Shown here piece after piece: positions 8,616-16,880 of a stretch of 49,503 nt of DNA. Numbering within the stretch: position 1 is the stretch's first letter; every line of letters begins with the position of its first letter. The notes below the pieces were generated by a model. It ran no database searches, was not told where the DNA came from, and saw nothing but the letters and a program-made list of their open reading frames with translations. Source of the stretch: Anaerolineae bacterium (GTDB taxonomy: Bacteria > Chloroflexota > Anaerolineae > 4572-78 > J111); NCBI GenBank assembly GCA_016931895.1, contig JAFGDY010000007.1, forward strand, positions 1 through 49,503. The letters run 5' to 3'. Position numbers and translations under genes: made by a program.

Positions 8616-9460
8616 TGAACGTCAATATACCCAAACCTTCAGCTACGGCTTGCGAAACTTGCCCGGTCCACCACGCCGCCAATTTGCATAAACTGGGGGT
8701 GAACATGGATGATTGGGATTTTGTAGTGGCCCTGGCCGGTAATCCCAATACGGGCAAAAGCACGGTGTTTAATGCCTTAACCGGCCTGCGCCAGCATACG
8801 GGCAATTGGCCGGGCAAAACAGTGGGTCGAGCCGAAGGCGGTTTTGTGTATGGCGACCATCGTTATAAGTTGGTTGACCTGCCCGGAACCTACTCTTTGC
8901 TCTCAACCAGCGTTGACGAGGAAATTGCCCGCGACTTCATCCTTTTTGGCCGGCCGGATGTAACCGTGGTGGTGGTGGATGCCACGCGCCTGGAACGAAA
9001 TTTGAACCTGGTTTTGCAAGTTCTGGAAATCACCGACCGGGCCGTGGTTTGTTTAAACTTGATGGATGAAGCCCGGCGGCATAAATTGCAAGTTGACGAA
9101 CGTCGCCTGGCCCGCGATCTGGGCGTGCCGGTGGTACCTACGGCGGCGCGTTACAACAAAGGATTGCCCAACTTGCTGCAAGCAATGAGTGAGGTGGCAA
9201 CCGGCCGGTTTGTGTGCCGGCCGCACCGCATCAAAAACGAGCCGTCGGCCTTAAAGCAGGCGGTGGCCGCGTTAGTGGCCCAAATTGAAGCCCTTCATCC
9301 CAATTTGCCCAATGCGCGGTGGGTGGCCCTGCGCCTGCTTGATGGCGACCCCCGTATTGCCGAAGCCTTGCGCAAAGGCGAATTGGGCGACCTGAGTCGC
9401 GGTCAACCTGACCAAGCCGAAGGAGCTAATTTGACCTTAACCTTGGAGGCAGCCTCATGA
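8615..9460 (+). CDS. feoB: FeoB GTPase domain as a separate protein (281 aa)
   Basis: The cytoplasmic G-protein half of the ferrous iron transporter FeoB. Visible G motifs: G1 [10 protein letters not shown] (41-50), G3 [10 protein letters not shown] (88-97), G4 NLMDEARR (148-155) and a G5-like [11 protein letters not shown] helical region, the FeoB GDI-like domain, fills the C-terminal third. An N-terminal CETCPVHH (13-20) gives a Cys-x2-Cys-x2-His cluster that standard FeoB lacks. The ATG overlaps the stop of the regulator gene (TGATG), and its own stop overlaps the permease start (ATGA). In most bacteria this domain is fused to the membrane part; here the split falls in the linker. Confidence 0.93.
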   Translation: MNVNIPKPSATACETCPVHHAANLHKLGVNMDDWDFVVALAGNPNTGKSTVFNALTGLRQHTGNWPGKTVGRAEGGFVYGDHRYKLVDLPGTYSLLSTSVDEEIARDFILFGRPDVTVVVVDATRLERNLNLVLQVLEITDRAVVCLNLMDEARRHKLQVDERRLARDLGVPVVPTAARYNKGLPNLLQAMSEVATGRFVCRPHRIKNEPSALKQAVAALVAQIEALHPNLPNARWVALRLLDGDPRIAEALRKGELGDLSRGQPDQAEGANLTLTLEAAS

Positions 9461-10893
9461 GTGGAGTTAAACAAGCTACTGCTAAAGACATTCTTAATAC
9501 CGCCGAGTCGCTCCGCTGGCAGATTGGGGGCAATATTCACGAACATTTAGTCGAGGCCATTTACACCGATGCCGCCCAGATTGCCGACCGCGCCGTTACC
9601 CGCCCCGACACGCCGCCCCGCTTTGACCTGGATCGGGCCATTGACTGGCTGGTGACCAGCCGGTTATGGGGATTTCCGTTGATGCTGCTGTTGTTTACCC
9701 TGGTTTTCTGGCTAACCATTGAGGGGGCCAATTATCCTTCTCAATTTTTGGCCTGGATTCTGCTTGACACGGTTCACCCGGTTTTAAAGAATCTGGCGGC
9801 CACAATAGGTGTGCCCTGGTGGTTGGACGGCCTGCTCCTGGATGGCATGTACCTGGCCACGGCTTGGGTGGTTAGCGTGATGCTGCCGCCGATGGCTATT
9901 TTCTTTCCCCTGTTCACCCTGCTGGAAGATTTTGGCTATTTGCCGCGGGTGGCCTTTAACCTGGATAATGTTTTTAAAAAATCTGGGGCGCACGGCAAGC
10001 AGGCCCTGAGCATGATGATGGGTTTTGGCTGCAATGCGGCCGGAGTTATTGCTACCCGCGTGATTGACAGCCCGCGCGAACGGCTCATTGCCATCATCAC
10101 CAATAATTTTGCCCTGTGTAACGGGCGCTGGCCCACCCAAATCCTCATCGCTACCATTTTTATTGGGGCGCTGGTTCCGGCCTATTTGGGCGGGCTGATT
10201 TCGGCCCTGGCAGTGGTGGGGATTGCGGTTTTGGGGGTATTGTTGACCTTTGTGGTGTCGTGGGCGCTCTCGCGGACCTGGCTGCGGGGTGAAGCGTCAA
10301 CCTTTAGCCTTGAGTTGCCGCCCTACCGCCCGCCGCGTATCTGGCAAACTATCTACACCTCTCTGATTGACCGCACCATGTTTGTGCTGTGGCGGGCCAT
10401 TGTTTTTGCCCTGCCGGCCGGGGCGGTCATCTGGCTCATTGCCAATATTCATCTGGGGGGGAGCAGCGTTACCGAATACCTGATTGACTTTCTCAATCCC
10501 CTGGGTTTTTTGATTGGCTTGAACGGGGTGATTTTGGTGGCCTACATTGTGGCTATCCCGGCCAACGAAATTGTTATTCCCACCGTGTTGATGCTCACGG
10601 TGCTGACCGCCGGTCTCAAGGATGTTGGCGCCGGCGCAGGGGTGATGTTTGAGCTTGAATCCAAGGCCGGGGTGATGGCCATTTTTAGCGCAGGGGGGTG
10701 GACGTTGCTGACCGCCGTCAACTTGATGTTATTTAGCCTGATTCATAATCCCTGCAGCACCACCATTTATACCATCTATAGGGAAACCGGCAGCGGAAAA
10801 TGGACGACTGTGGCGGCTTTGCTGCCCCTGGCGATGGGTTTTATAGTGACCTTTGTAGTGGCTCAGGTTTGGCGGCTGGTAGCCGGGGGGTAA
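9457..10893 (+). CDS. feoB: FeoB membrane permease half (478 aa)
   Basis: The Fe(II)-translocating membrane part of FeoB, in the inner membrane. After about 65 soluble residues come 8-10 membrane helices. Diagnostic FeoB Gate motifs are present: [20 protein letters not shown], then [14 protein letters not shown] (the position where many FeoB have a PFMSC-like motif), and [13 protein letters not shown] near the C-terminus. The Cys in the first Gate repeat is GCNA rather than GCxVP. Together with the preceding 281-residue GTPase it gives a total length like ordinary FeoB (about 760 aa). It overlaps the GTPase gene by 4 bp and ends 1 bp before the convergent NACHT/cyclase gene. Confidence 0.93.
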   Translation: MSGVKQATAKDILNTAESLRWQIGGNIHEHLVEAIYTDAAQIADRAVTRPDTPPRFDLDRAIDWLVTSRLWGFPLMLLLFTLVFWLTIEGANYPSQFLAWILLDTVHPVLKNLAATIGVPWWLDGLLLDGMYLATAWVVSVMLPPMAIFFPLFTLLEDFGYLPRVAFNLDNVFKKSGAHGKQALSMMMGFGCNAAGVIATRVIDSPRERLIAIITNNFALCNGRWPTQILIATIFIGALVPAYLGGLISALAVVGIAVLGVLLTFVVSWALSRTWLRGEASTFSLELPPYRPPRIWQTIYTSLIDRTMFVLWRAIVFALPAGAVIWLIANIHLGGSSVTEYLIDFLNPLGFLIGLNGVILVAYIVAIPANEIVIPTVLMLTVLTAGLKDVGAGAGVMFELESKAGVMAIFSAGGWTLLTAVNLMLFSLIHNPCSTTIYTIYRETGSGKWTTVAALLPLAMGFIVTFVVAQVWRLVAGG

Positions 10894-10894
10894 T

Positions 10895-13800
10895 TTATTT
10901 TTGACGGATAACGCGGTACGCTTCTAGCTCAACTCCTACCTTCTTTTTGATATAGATCGGGTCAAGGGGTTCGGTCAAAAAGGCGTCACCGACCAGTTCG
11001 CGGGTATAAGTGTCAAGGTAAATTTCGCTTTCGTTGCGCCCTTTAATGGCCATTTTGCTCAATTTGCTAGACATATTGACGGCCGGGCCAACCATAGTTG
11101 TTTCAGAACCAACCGTGCCGGTTTTGACCTTGCCGGTGCTGATGCCAATCCCCATGCCGGTGTTGGCAAATTCTGGGCTTTCGCCTTTCCAGCGGTCGCG
11201 CAGGCCAGAATAGGCCTCGCGCATTCTGAGAGCCGCCATTAAAGCCGATTTGGTGGCGGTGATTTGATCATCATTACTGTGTTGGCCGGGCGTGTTGCCA
11301 AATACCCCCATCACGCTATCGCCCAGGCTTTTATCTATGGCGCCACCGGATTGAACGATGATGGCCGACATAGTGAGCAGATATTCGTCCAGAAAAGCCA
11401 CCATTAGCTCCGGGCCGATGGAATGGGTGAGAAAGGTGGAGCCGTGAATGTCGCCCATCACTACGGTTACTTTATCCTGGTGGGTCAGTTCGGCAATGTA
11501 GCCGGGGTCGTAGTAACGGTCCAGGGCGGCGCGACGGCCAATCTGGCGGTCGTGCAGCAGGCGCAGGTCCGAGGTTTCGGCCAGGCTGTGGGCAATAGAA
11601 GGATATTTCTGCACCACCATGTCAAAATCTTCGCGGCTGATGGCTAACAGGCGGGTGGGGGTAACGGTGCGGATGGTGGCCGTGCGAGGGACGGCCCGCA
11701 GCAGGGCAATCTCGCCAAAAAAGTCACCCGGCCCTAACCGATTGATGACGCCCACGGATTGTTCCCTCATATCCGGGGCCAGCACTTCCACTTCGCCCAT
11801 TTCGATAACGTAGAAGGTGTCGCCCATTTCACCCATGTGGAAAACAATTTGCCCGGCCCCATACTCGGCCACCTTAATGCGATTGGCCAGCAAAACGCTC
11901 TGTTCCAGCGTCATTTTGCTGAGGATGGGAATATTTTCCAGCACCCGGACCACGCCCGTGGCCAGCGCCTTTTCTAAAATGGAGAGCTGGGTTCTGGCTT
12001 CGGAATAATCGGGTTTTAGCTTTAGGGCCGAGCGGAAAGACTCGCGGGCCGGTTCGTAGTCGCGCAGAATCTTTTGAATAGTGCCTAGGTTATAAAAGTG
12101 GTGCGCGTTGGCCGGTTCAAGCTGGGTGGTGGCCTTAAAAACGGTCAAGGCTTCAACATATTTACCCTGGTCGTGGTAAGTGATGCCCAGTTGGTTATAG
12201 GCGTCCACAAAATCGGAGCGCAGCCGGATGGCTTCTTCCAGGTGCACAATGGCCCGTTCGTATTGGTCCACCTGGCGGTAGAGCGAGCCGAGTTCATACT
12301 GAATTTCGGCGGAGCCGGGATTTTCTTGGGCCGCCATGTGCAGGTAAGCGAGCGCTTCGGGATAACGGCCCAGTTGGCGGCAGGCCAGGCCCACACTGAA
12401 GAGCAGGGCAAAATGCTGCTGTAGCGGCAGGCAGCGCTCAAAGCTTTGCAGGGTCAGGGTAATATCTTCGCCGGAGTTGGCCAAACATTGCGCCGCTAAC
12501 CAGATGCGGGCGTAATCATTATTTTCCCCCAAGATATTTGAGTAGAGGCCGGCTTTATCGTGGGCAATGCCATAGAGCAGGATGATGGTGCCCTGCCAGC
12601 GGCGGCGGCTTTCGGGGGTATTAACCCGAATCTCTATATCCTGTTCCTGATCGCGTTGGGCCAGGGCGGCAAAAAATTCCTGATAAGTTTGGTGGGCAAA
12701 CTCTATCCAGGCCCGGTCGTCGGGGTGGCGAATCAAGCCGCTGTGTTTGATCTCTTCATCAACGTCTTCTGAGGTGATGTATTGCACCTCAACCCGTTCG
12801 CCGGGCGTGGACCTGGCCCGATATTGGACCAATTCTTGCGAGATAAGATCCGCCCACCGGCTGCGCGGAAAGGCCCAAACCTCTTCTTCTTGCATGGCCA
12901 GGCCCAGTTTAGCCAGCACGTTGCGGCGCAAGCGCAGCGGCACCTGGGATTTGGAGCGGCCAAAAATTTTCCACCATTCGCTGTCGGTTCGTTCCAGCAG
13001 GTTGTCGGTAAATACTTCAAAAAGGATTCCCCGGTTTTTGGGCAAGGCTTCGTCGCTGTTTTTGGCAATTTGAGCAAACATGTAAAGGGCCAGGGGAGTT
13101 TGGGCCAGGTCTTCCAGTTGGGGGTCGCTGTAAATTTCTTTGGCCACTTTGCGGCCCTGTTCGGCGCGCAAATAGTTTACCAAAAAGGCTTCAATATCTT
13201 CTCCGGCCAGCCGTTGTAACATGGCGGTGCGAAAACCCTGTAAAGAGGTGTAGTCTTGCAAGCGACAGGAAAGAACAAAGTGGTATTGGGCGTATTTACG
13301 GATAAAGTGATTCAATACCGGGCGGGTATTGTGTTGAAACGGCATTTCGTTGAGGCCGTCCATTAGAAAGAGGATGGAATGGATGGAACTGTGGGTAGGG
13401 TCCTGGCCGGTCAGCAGCACTTCAATATCGGCCTCGGTTTCAAACTCGTAAATTTCATAACTGCGAAAAACATTGAGGATGAGGCTTTCAATGGACTTGC
13501 CGGGATTGAGGGCGTTAAGTTTAATGTAAATTGGCAGAACAATCGGTTCCGGCGAGGTGCTCAGGATGTGTTCGGCCTGTTCGGCCATATCCAGCGTGAG
13601 CCGGCGCAAGACGGTGGTTTTTCCGGCGCCGGCGTCGCCCAGGATCACGGTGCGGTAATCGCGGGCAATCAAATCGCGGACATCGGTGGGGGTTTCTGGG
13701 GTAAGGCTGGAGCCTTCTTGGGCAAAACGGCGCAGGGGGGAAATAAATTCTTGCGGGTCGTGGGCGCGAGCTTCCAGGCGGCGTTGGGCAATTTCGGTGA

Positions 13801-14815
13801 TAATATCCAGCACGGTCGGCGCTTTTTGGTTGATGAGGTTGAGCGAGCCGGGGGTAAAGGCCACAAATTTACACGGCTGGATGGTGCGCACCGTAGCGGT
13901 GCGAGGCACTTTTTTGATCAGGGCAATCTCGCCAAAAAAGTCGCCCTTACCCAATTTTGAAACAACCATTTCGTTGCCCAGGGCATCGGGCACCAAAACT
14001 TCCACCTCGCCGCTGACAATCACGTAACATTTATCGCCGTGGTCGCCCCGCTTAAATATAATTTGATTGGCGGCATGAGGTTCGGCGTGGGGGAAGAGGG
14101 GGGCCAGTTGGCGCAGTTCGTCGTAGGTGAGGGTGTGGCGTGGGGGGAAGGGGGTGATGGTTTCGGTGGCGCGTTTGGCCTTGAGCGGTAAATACAAATC
14201 TTTCCAGATGGCGTAATCCGGGTCTTCGATGATGCGGCGCAAATAGCGGCGGATGGGCGGCAAATTGCTGTAGGGGTCGGTGGACTCGAGGGCTTCTTTG
14301 CCGTTGGCGCCCGGTTGGGCCGGGGCAAAGCTAAAAAAGTGCTCTTTCCAACTCCAGAAGTCTGGGGCGTTCCGGGCCATTTGGGTTACAAAACCAGACG
14401 TGCCCCAGATGACCACCGGCTGGGCGATCATGGTCAGCCGGTCGCGCAAAAAGTTGAGCAATCTGATAAACCTGTCCCGCTGTTCGGTATTGAATTTTTC
14501 TATGCCGTACACAAAGATGACAATAGATTTATATTTGCCGGTCAGTTCCAGGTTTTTGAAGCGGGAGTGGTCGGTGAGTTCGGTCAGGCTGCGCACCAGG
14601 TTTGTATCTCGCACCCCCACTTCAAAATTAAAAAGGTAGATGCCTTCGGCGTCCAGCCGGCGGCGGAAGTAATCCAGCAAGCGGGCGCGCAGGCTCAGGT
14701 CGTCGCACTCGGCCACGGCCAGGCCGCCCATATTGCTCATGCGCAGCATGGCCAGCAACATTCTAATTTCGTCGGGAAAACGAGAGGTAAATTCGTCCAC
14801 CTCTGGCGAGATCAT
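10895..14815 (-). CDS. cNMP-binding / NACHT / TPR / cNMP-binding / class III cyclase protein (1306 aa)
   Basis: A very large cytoplasmic signalling protein. Domains in order: a P-loop-like N-terminal domain without a Walker A motif (about 1-165; a Walker B-like YKSIVIFVYG at 95-104); a cyclic-nucleotide-binding domain (about 236-345, with the phosphate cassette FFGEIALIKKVPRTATV); a NACHT NTPase (about 385-620, Walker A LGDAGAGKTT 392-401, Walker B ILFLMDGLNE 481-490) with a helical region to about 795; about four TPRs (805-945); a second cyclic-nucleotide-binding domain (about 958-1075, FFGEIALLRAVPRTATI); and a class III nucleotidyl cyclase domain (about 1113-1280) with metal-binding Asp in VMGDIHGST (1122) and LGDSVM (1166). 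The usual transition-state Arg is Lys in VNMSSKL. It overlaps the upstream AAA ATPase gene by 4 bp. The role is unknown; a STAND-type sensor making or reading cyclic nucleotides is the reasonable inference. Confidence 0.9.
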   Translation of the reverse strand: MISPEVDEFTSRFPDEIRMLLAMLRMSNMGGLAVAECDDLSLRARLLDYFRRRLDAEGIYLFNFEVGVRDTNLVRSLTELTDHSRFKNLELTGKYKSIVIFVYGIEKFNTEQRDRFIRLLNFLRDRLTMIAQPVVIWGTSGFVTQMARNAPDFWSWKEHFFSFAPAQPGANGKEALESTDPYSNLPPIRRYLRRIIEDPDYAIWKDLYLPLKAKRATETITPFPPRHTLTYDELRQLAPLFPHAEPHAANQIIFKRGDHGDKCYVIVSGEVEVLVPDALGNEMVVSKLGKGDFFGEIALIKKVPRTATVRTIQPCKFVAFTPGSLNLINQKAPTVLDIITEIAQRRLEARAHDPQEFISPLRRFAQEGSSLTPETPTDVRDLIARDYRTVILGDAGAGKTTVLRRLTLDMAEQAEHILSTSPEPIVLPIYIKLNALNPGKSIESLILNVFRSYEIYEFETEADIEVLLTGQDPTHSSIHSILFLMDGLNEMPFQHNTRPVLNHFIRKYAQYHFVLSCRLQDYTSLQGFRTAMLQRLAGEDIEAFLVNYLRAEQGRKVAKEIYSDPQLEDLAQTPLALYMFAQIAKNSDEALPKNRGILFEVFTDNLLERTDSEWWKIFGRSKSQVPLRLRRNVLAKLGLAMQEEEVWAFPRSRWADLISQELVQYRARSTPGERVEVQYITSEDVDEEIKHSGLIRHPDDRAWIEFAHQTYQEFFAALAQRDQEQDIEIRVNTPESRRRWQGTIILLYGIAHDKAGLYSNILGENNDYARIWLAAQCLANSGEDITLTLQSFERCLPLQQHFALLFSVGLACRQLGRYPEALAYLHMAAQENPGSAEIQYELGSLYRQVDQYERAIVHLEEAIRLRSDFVDAYNQLGITYHDQGKYVEALTVFKATTQLEPANAHHFYNLGTIQKILRDYEPARESFRSALKLKPDYSEARTQLSILEKALATGVVRVLENIPILSKMTLEQSVLLANRIKVAEYGAGQIVFHMGEMGDTFYVIEMGEVEVLAPDMREQSVGVINRLGPGDFFGEIALLRAVPRTATIRTVTPTRLLAISREDFDMVVQKYPSIAHSLAETSDLRLLHDRQIGRRAALDRYYDPGYIAELTHQDKVTVVMGDIHGSTFLTHSIGPELMVAFLDEYLLTMSAIIVQSGGAIDKSLGDSVMGVFGNTPGQHSNDDQITATKSALMAALRMREAYSGLRDRWKGESPEFANTGMGIGISTGKVKTGTVGSETTMVGPAVNMSSKLSKMAIKGRNESEIYLDTYTRELVGDAFLTEPLDPIYIKKKVGVELEAYRVIRQK

Positions 14816-16185
14816 TCTAACTCCTTGACAAACTGATCATGGCCATTGGGCACCAAGAGGGTATTGCGGTATTCTATTTCCCATTCTTGTAAAAGTTCAG
14901 TGACTACGGGATGCACGTCAAACCAGCCTTTGCCGTTAGGATAGTATAACACGCATAACGATTCCAGGTGGCGCATATTCACATCGGCCCGGCTTTTGGT
15001 TTGTTTTACCCGGCGCAGCCATTGATAGTCTTCGTGTTCCAGCATGCGGTAATATTCGCTTTTGAGTTTATTTTTTTGAAACTGTAGCACATTGTGGGTG
15101 ATTTGGCTAACGCCGTATTCTTCACAATAAACGCTGCATCCCCGCACCACCCGGATCAGTTCGCGCAAAATGCCGCCGGTCATTTGAATGGCAGTTTCCA
15201 CCACGCCTTTGTCAAAGAGTTGGGGATGGACGCGGCGATAGATGATCTCGCGCAGGGTGTTCACGTCGGGCGAGCCGGTTGGTTCGGGCGCGCCGCCTTT
15301 GGTATGCACGCGAAACATGGGCATGTAGTGAACTTCCAGAAACTGGCCGATGTGTTTTGAGGCCGCGTCGTACAACAAAGAAATAGGGGCGGTGTAGATG
15401 GCGAAACAATCGAATGAGGCCAGGCTTTTAACGTGTTCTCTGAAAATGTTGAGCGCCGTATCAAGCGGCTGAATTTTGTCCAGGTCGTCAATGATCAGCA
15501 GAATGTTTTTGCCGGTTACGGCAGAAACTTCGTAAATAATTTGGTTGATCAGGTTGATCAACTCTGGCACGTATTTGCGGATGCGCGTCCGAATTCCTTC
15601 GCGCACTTCACCTTCGCTTTTCAAACGCACGTCAATCAGGCGGATAAGACTGCCCAGGCCAAGTTCAAAGTCAAGGCCGGGATCGGTAAAGGGGATTGGG
15701 GAGGGCGTGGCGGGGCCGGGTTGGTAGAGCCAATCGTAGACCCGCCGGGCGGCGGAATCGTCAACCACGTAGCCCAGGCGTTCCATTTCTTTGTAGATGC
15801 CCAGAATGATAGAGAGGGCAATATCTACAAATTCAATGTTATAAAGCCCCACCACCTCGCTTACGGAGTATTGAATGGGTAAAAAATTTTGCCGCAAAAA
15901 TTCCGCGCGACCAACGCCGGTTTCAATGAGATTGGCCAACCGAAAGAGTTCGGTGCTTTTGCCACAGCCGGTGTGGCCCACAAACAGGAATTTGGTGTTA
16001 TTGGGGGGAGCAGTTCTGGCCCCGGCTTCCAACTCGCCCATCAGCGACTTTAATTCCGAGTGAAAGCCACGATTAACGTAAAAACGCTCCATATCTTTGC
16101 CCTTGAGCGGGCGTAGATAGTTGGTATTCGCATAGGCATCAATAAAACTTTGGGCCGCGCCTGGATATTGTTCAACATCTGGCAT
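14812..16185 (-). CDS. AAA/STAND-type P-loop ATPase, partner of the NACHT/cyclase protein (457 aa)
   Basis: A cytoplasmic ATPase. Walker A is FVGHTGCGKST (68-78) and Walker B is NILLIIDDLDK (227-237). The C-terminal part is helical and ends with a winged-helix-like region carrying YYPNGKGWFDVHPVV. There is no membrane segment. The ATG at 16185 is preferred to one 15 codons upstream because AGGAG lies 7 nt before it. It is the first gene of the operon: its 3' end overlaps the 1306-residue protein by 4 bp (ATGA), implying coupled translation and probably a complex. The specific family is not recognised with certainty; it resembles ATPases found beside STAND proteins in conflict or signalling loci. 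Confidence 0.82.
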   Translation of the reverse strand: MPDVEQYPGAAQSFIDAYANTNYLRPLKGKDMERFYVNRGFHSELKSLMGELEAGARTAPPNNTKFLFVGHTGCGKSTELFRLANLIETGVGRAEFLRQNFLPIQYSVSEVVGLYNIEFVDIALSIILGIYKEMERLGYVVDDSAARRVYDWLYQPGPATPSPIPFTDPGLDFELGLGSLIRLIDVRLKSEGEVREGIRTRIRKYVPELINLINQIIYEVSAVTGKNILLIIDDLDKIQPLDTALNIFREHVKSLASFDCFAIYTAPISLLYDAASKHIGQFLEVHYMPMFRVHTKGGAPEPTGSPDVNTLREIIYRRVHPQLFDKGVVETAIQMTGGILRELIRVVRGCSVYCEEYGVSQITHNVLQFQKNKLKSEYYRMLEHEDYQWLRRVKQTKSRADVNMRHLESLCVLYYPNGKGWFDVHPVVTELLQEWEIEYRNTLLVPNGHDQFVKELE

Positions 16186-16251
16186 AACTGACTCCTGAAA
16201 AAGATGATGCTTGGTGAATGGCCAAAACAATCATTAATCTTATGTTAAAAA

Positions 16252-16280
16252 ATTATAACATCTCTACCGGCACATGTCAA
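16252..16280 (-). promoter_or_regulatory. Consensus sigma-70 promoter of the AAA-NACHT/cyclase operon
   Basis: Read on the reverse strand, TTGACA (16280-16275) and TATAAT (16257-16252) are both perfect and separated by exactly 17 bp. Transcription would start near 16245, leaving a leader of about 60 nt. No operator-like palindrome overlaps it, so strong constitutive expression is predicted. Confidence 0.85.
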
Positions 16281-16308
16281 CGCTAACCTTAAAAAAGGCA
16301 ACATCCTA

Positions 16309-16337
16309 TTGACAATCCTGATTGCCTGTGTTAACAT
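16309..16337 (+). promoter_or_regulatory. Promoter of tRNA-Lys
   Basis: TTGACA (16309-16314) with TAACAT (16332-16337) at 17-bp spacing, ending 8 nt before the tRNA. It lies back to back with the opposing operon promoter, their -35 boxes 28 bp apart. Confidence 0.7.
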
Positions 16338-16345
16338 CTCTCGTT

Positions 16346-16418
16346 GAGCCGTTAGCTCAGTCGGTAGAGCAACTGCCTTTTAAGCAGTGGGTCATGGGTT
16401 CGAGTCCCATACGGCTCA
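16346..16418 (+). tRNA. tRNA-Lys (anticodon TTT)
   Basis: A full cloverleaf of 73 nt. The acceptor stem pairs GAGCCGT (16346-16352) with ACGGCTC (16411-16417), with discriminator A at 16418. The D arm contains TTAGCTCAGTCGGTAGAGC. The anticodon stem ACTGC/GCAGT encloses CTTTTAA, giving anticodon TTT. The T arm contains GGGTTCGAGTCCC. No CCA is encoded. A T-run (16419-16424) follows and may end the transcript. Confidence 0.97.
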
Positions 16419-16466
16419 TTTTTTCAGTTAGATGGCAATTTTTGGATAAAAGCGAGAGGTTGCTGT

Positions 16467-16808
16467 ATGTATTCCCATTGTGAGATTTTATTTCCGCACT
16501 CGCGCGTGCGTGGGTTGAGGAAACTCAAGGGAGAGGAGTGGAAAGAGTTAACCGAGAGTATCGCCCGTTTGCCCGAAACACATCTGGATGCCCTGGCCTT
16601 TTCTCACATGATGATTAAATTGTGCGACTGCCTAAATTGTGACCTGGGCAGCTACAAAGCCGCGTTAGGATGTTCGGCCTGCTCGCAGCGCACTATTAAC
16701 GCCCTGCGTGATACCGACCAGCAGTTGTTGCGGCGTTTTGAAAAATCCCGCAAAGACGTGTTGAAGTATCTGAATGAAGTTGGCTTGGATGAAGAAATGG
16801 CGGCTTGA
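16467..16808 (+). CDS. Small cysteine-rich protein (113 aa), hypothetical
   Basis: A soluble protein with a central cluster CDCLNC and then GCSACSQR, giving five cysteines within about 20 residues, which suggests a bound metal or Fe-S site. The remainder is charged and helical. GAGAGG lies 7 nt before the ATG. It sits 48 bp after tRNA-Lys and is closed by an intrinsic terminator 20 bp after its stop. I do not recognise a characterised family. There is no membrane segment or signal peptide. Confidence 0.7.
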   Translation: MYSHCEILFPHSRVRGLRKLKGEEWKELTESIARLPETHLDALAFSHMMIKLCDCLNCDLGSYKAALGCSACSQRTINALRDTDQQLLRRFEKSRKDVLKYLNEVGLDEEMAA

Positions 16809-16827
16809 ACCAATGATAGGAGCAGCA

Positions 16828-16860
16828 GCGGACATCCGAGAGGATGTTCGCTTTTTTTTT
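16828..16860 (+). terminator. Intrinsic terminator after the Cys-rich gene
   Basis: GCGGACATCC (16828-16837) pairs with GGATGTTCGC (16842-16851) with one G-T wobble around a GAGA tetraloop, followed by nine T. The mevalonate kinase start is only 20 bp further on and has no visible promoter of its own in between. Confidence 0.88.
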
Positions 16861-16880
16861 GACCGGGTTGAACAGGTAAA

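Noticed and set aside
10895-16185. CBASS or Pycsar anti-phage system
   Set aside because: The cyclase is fused to its own sensor domains and no separate effector (nuclease, phospholipase or membrane effector) is present. The known types do not match, though a conflict role is not excluded.
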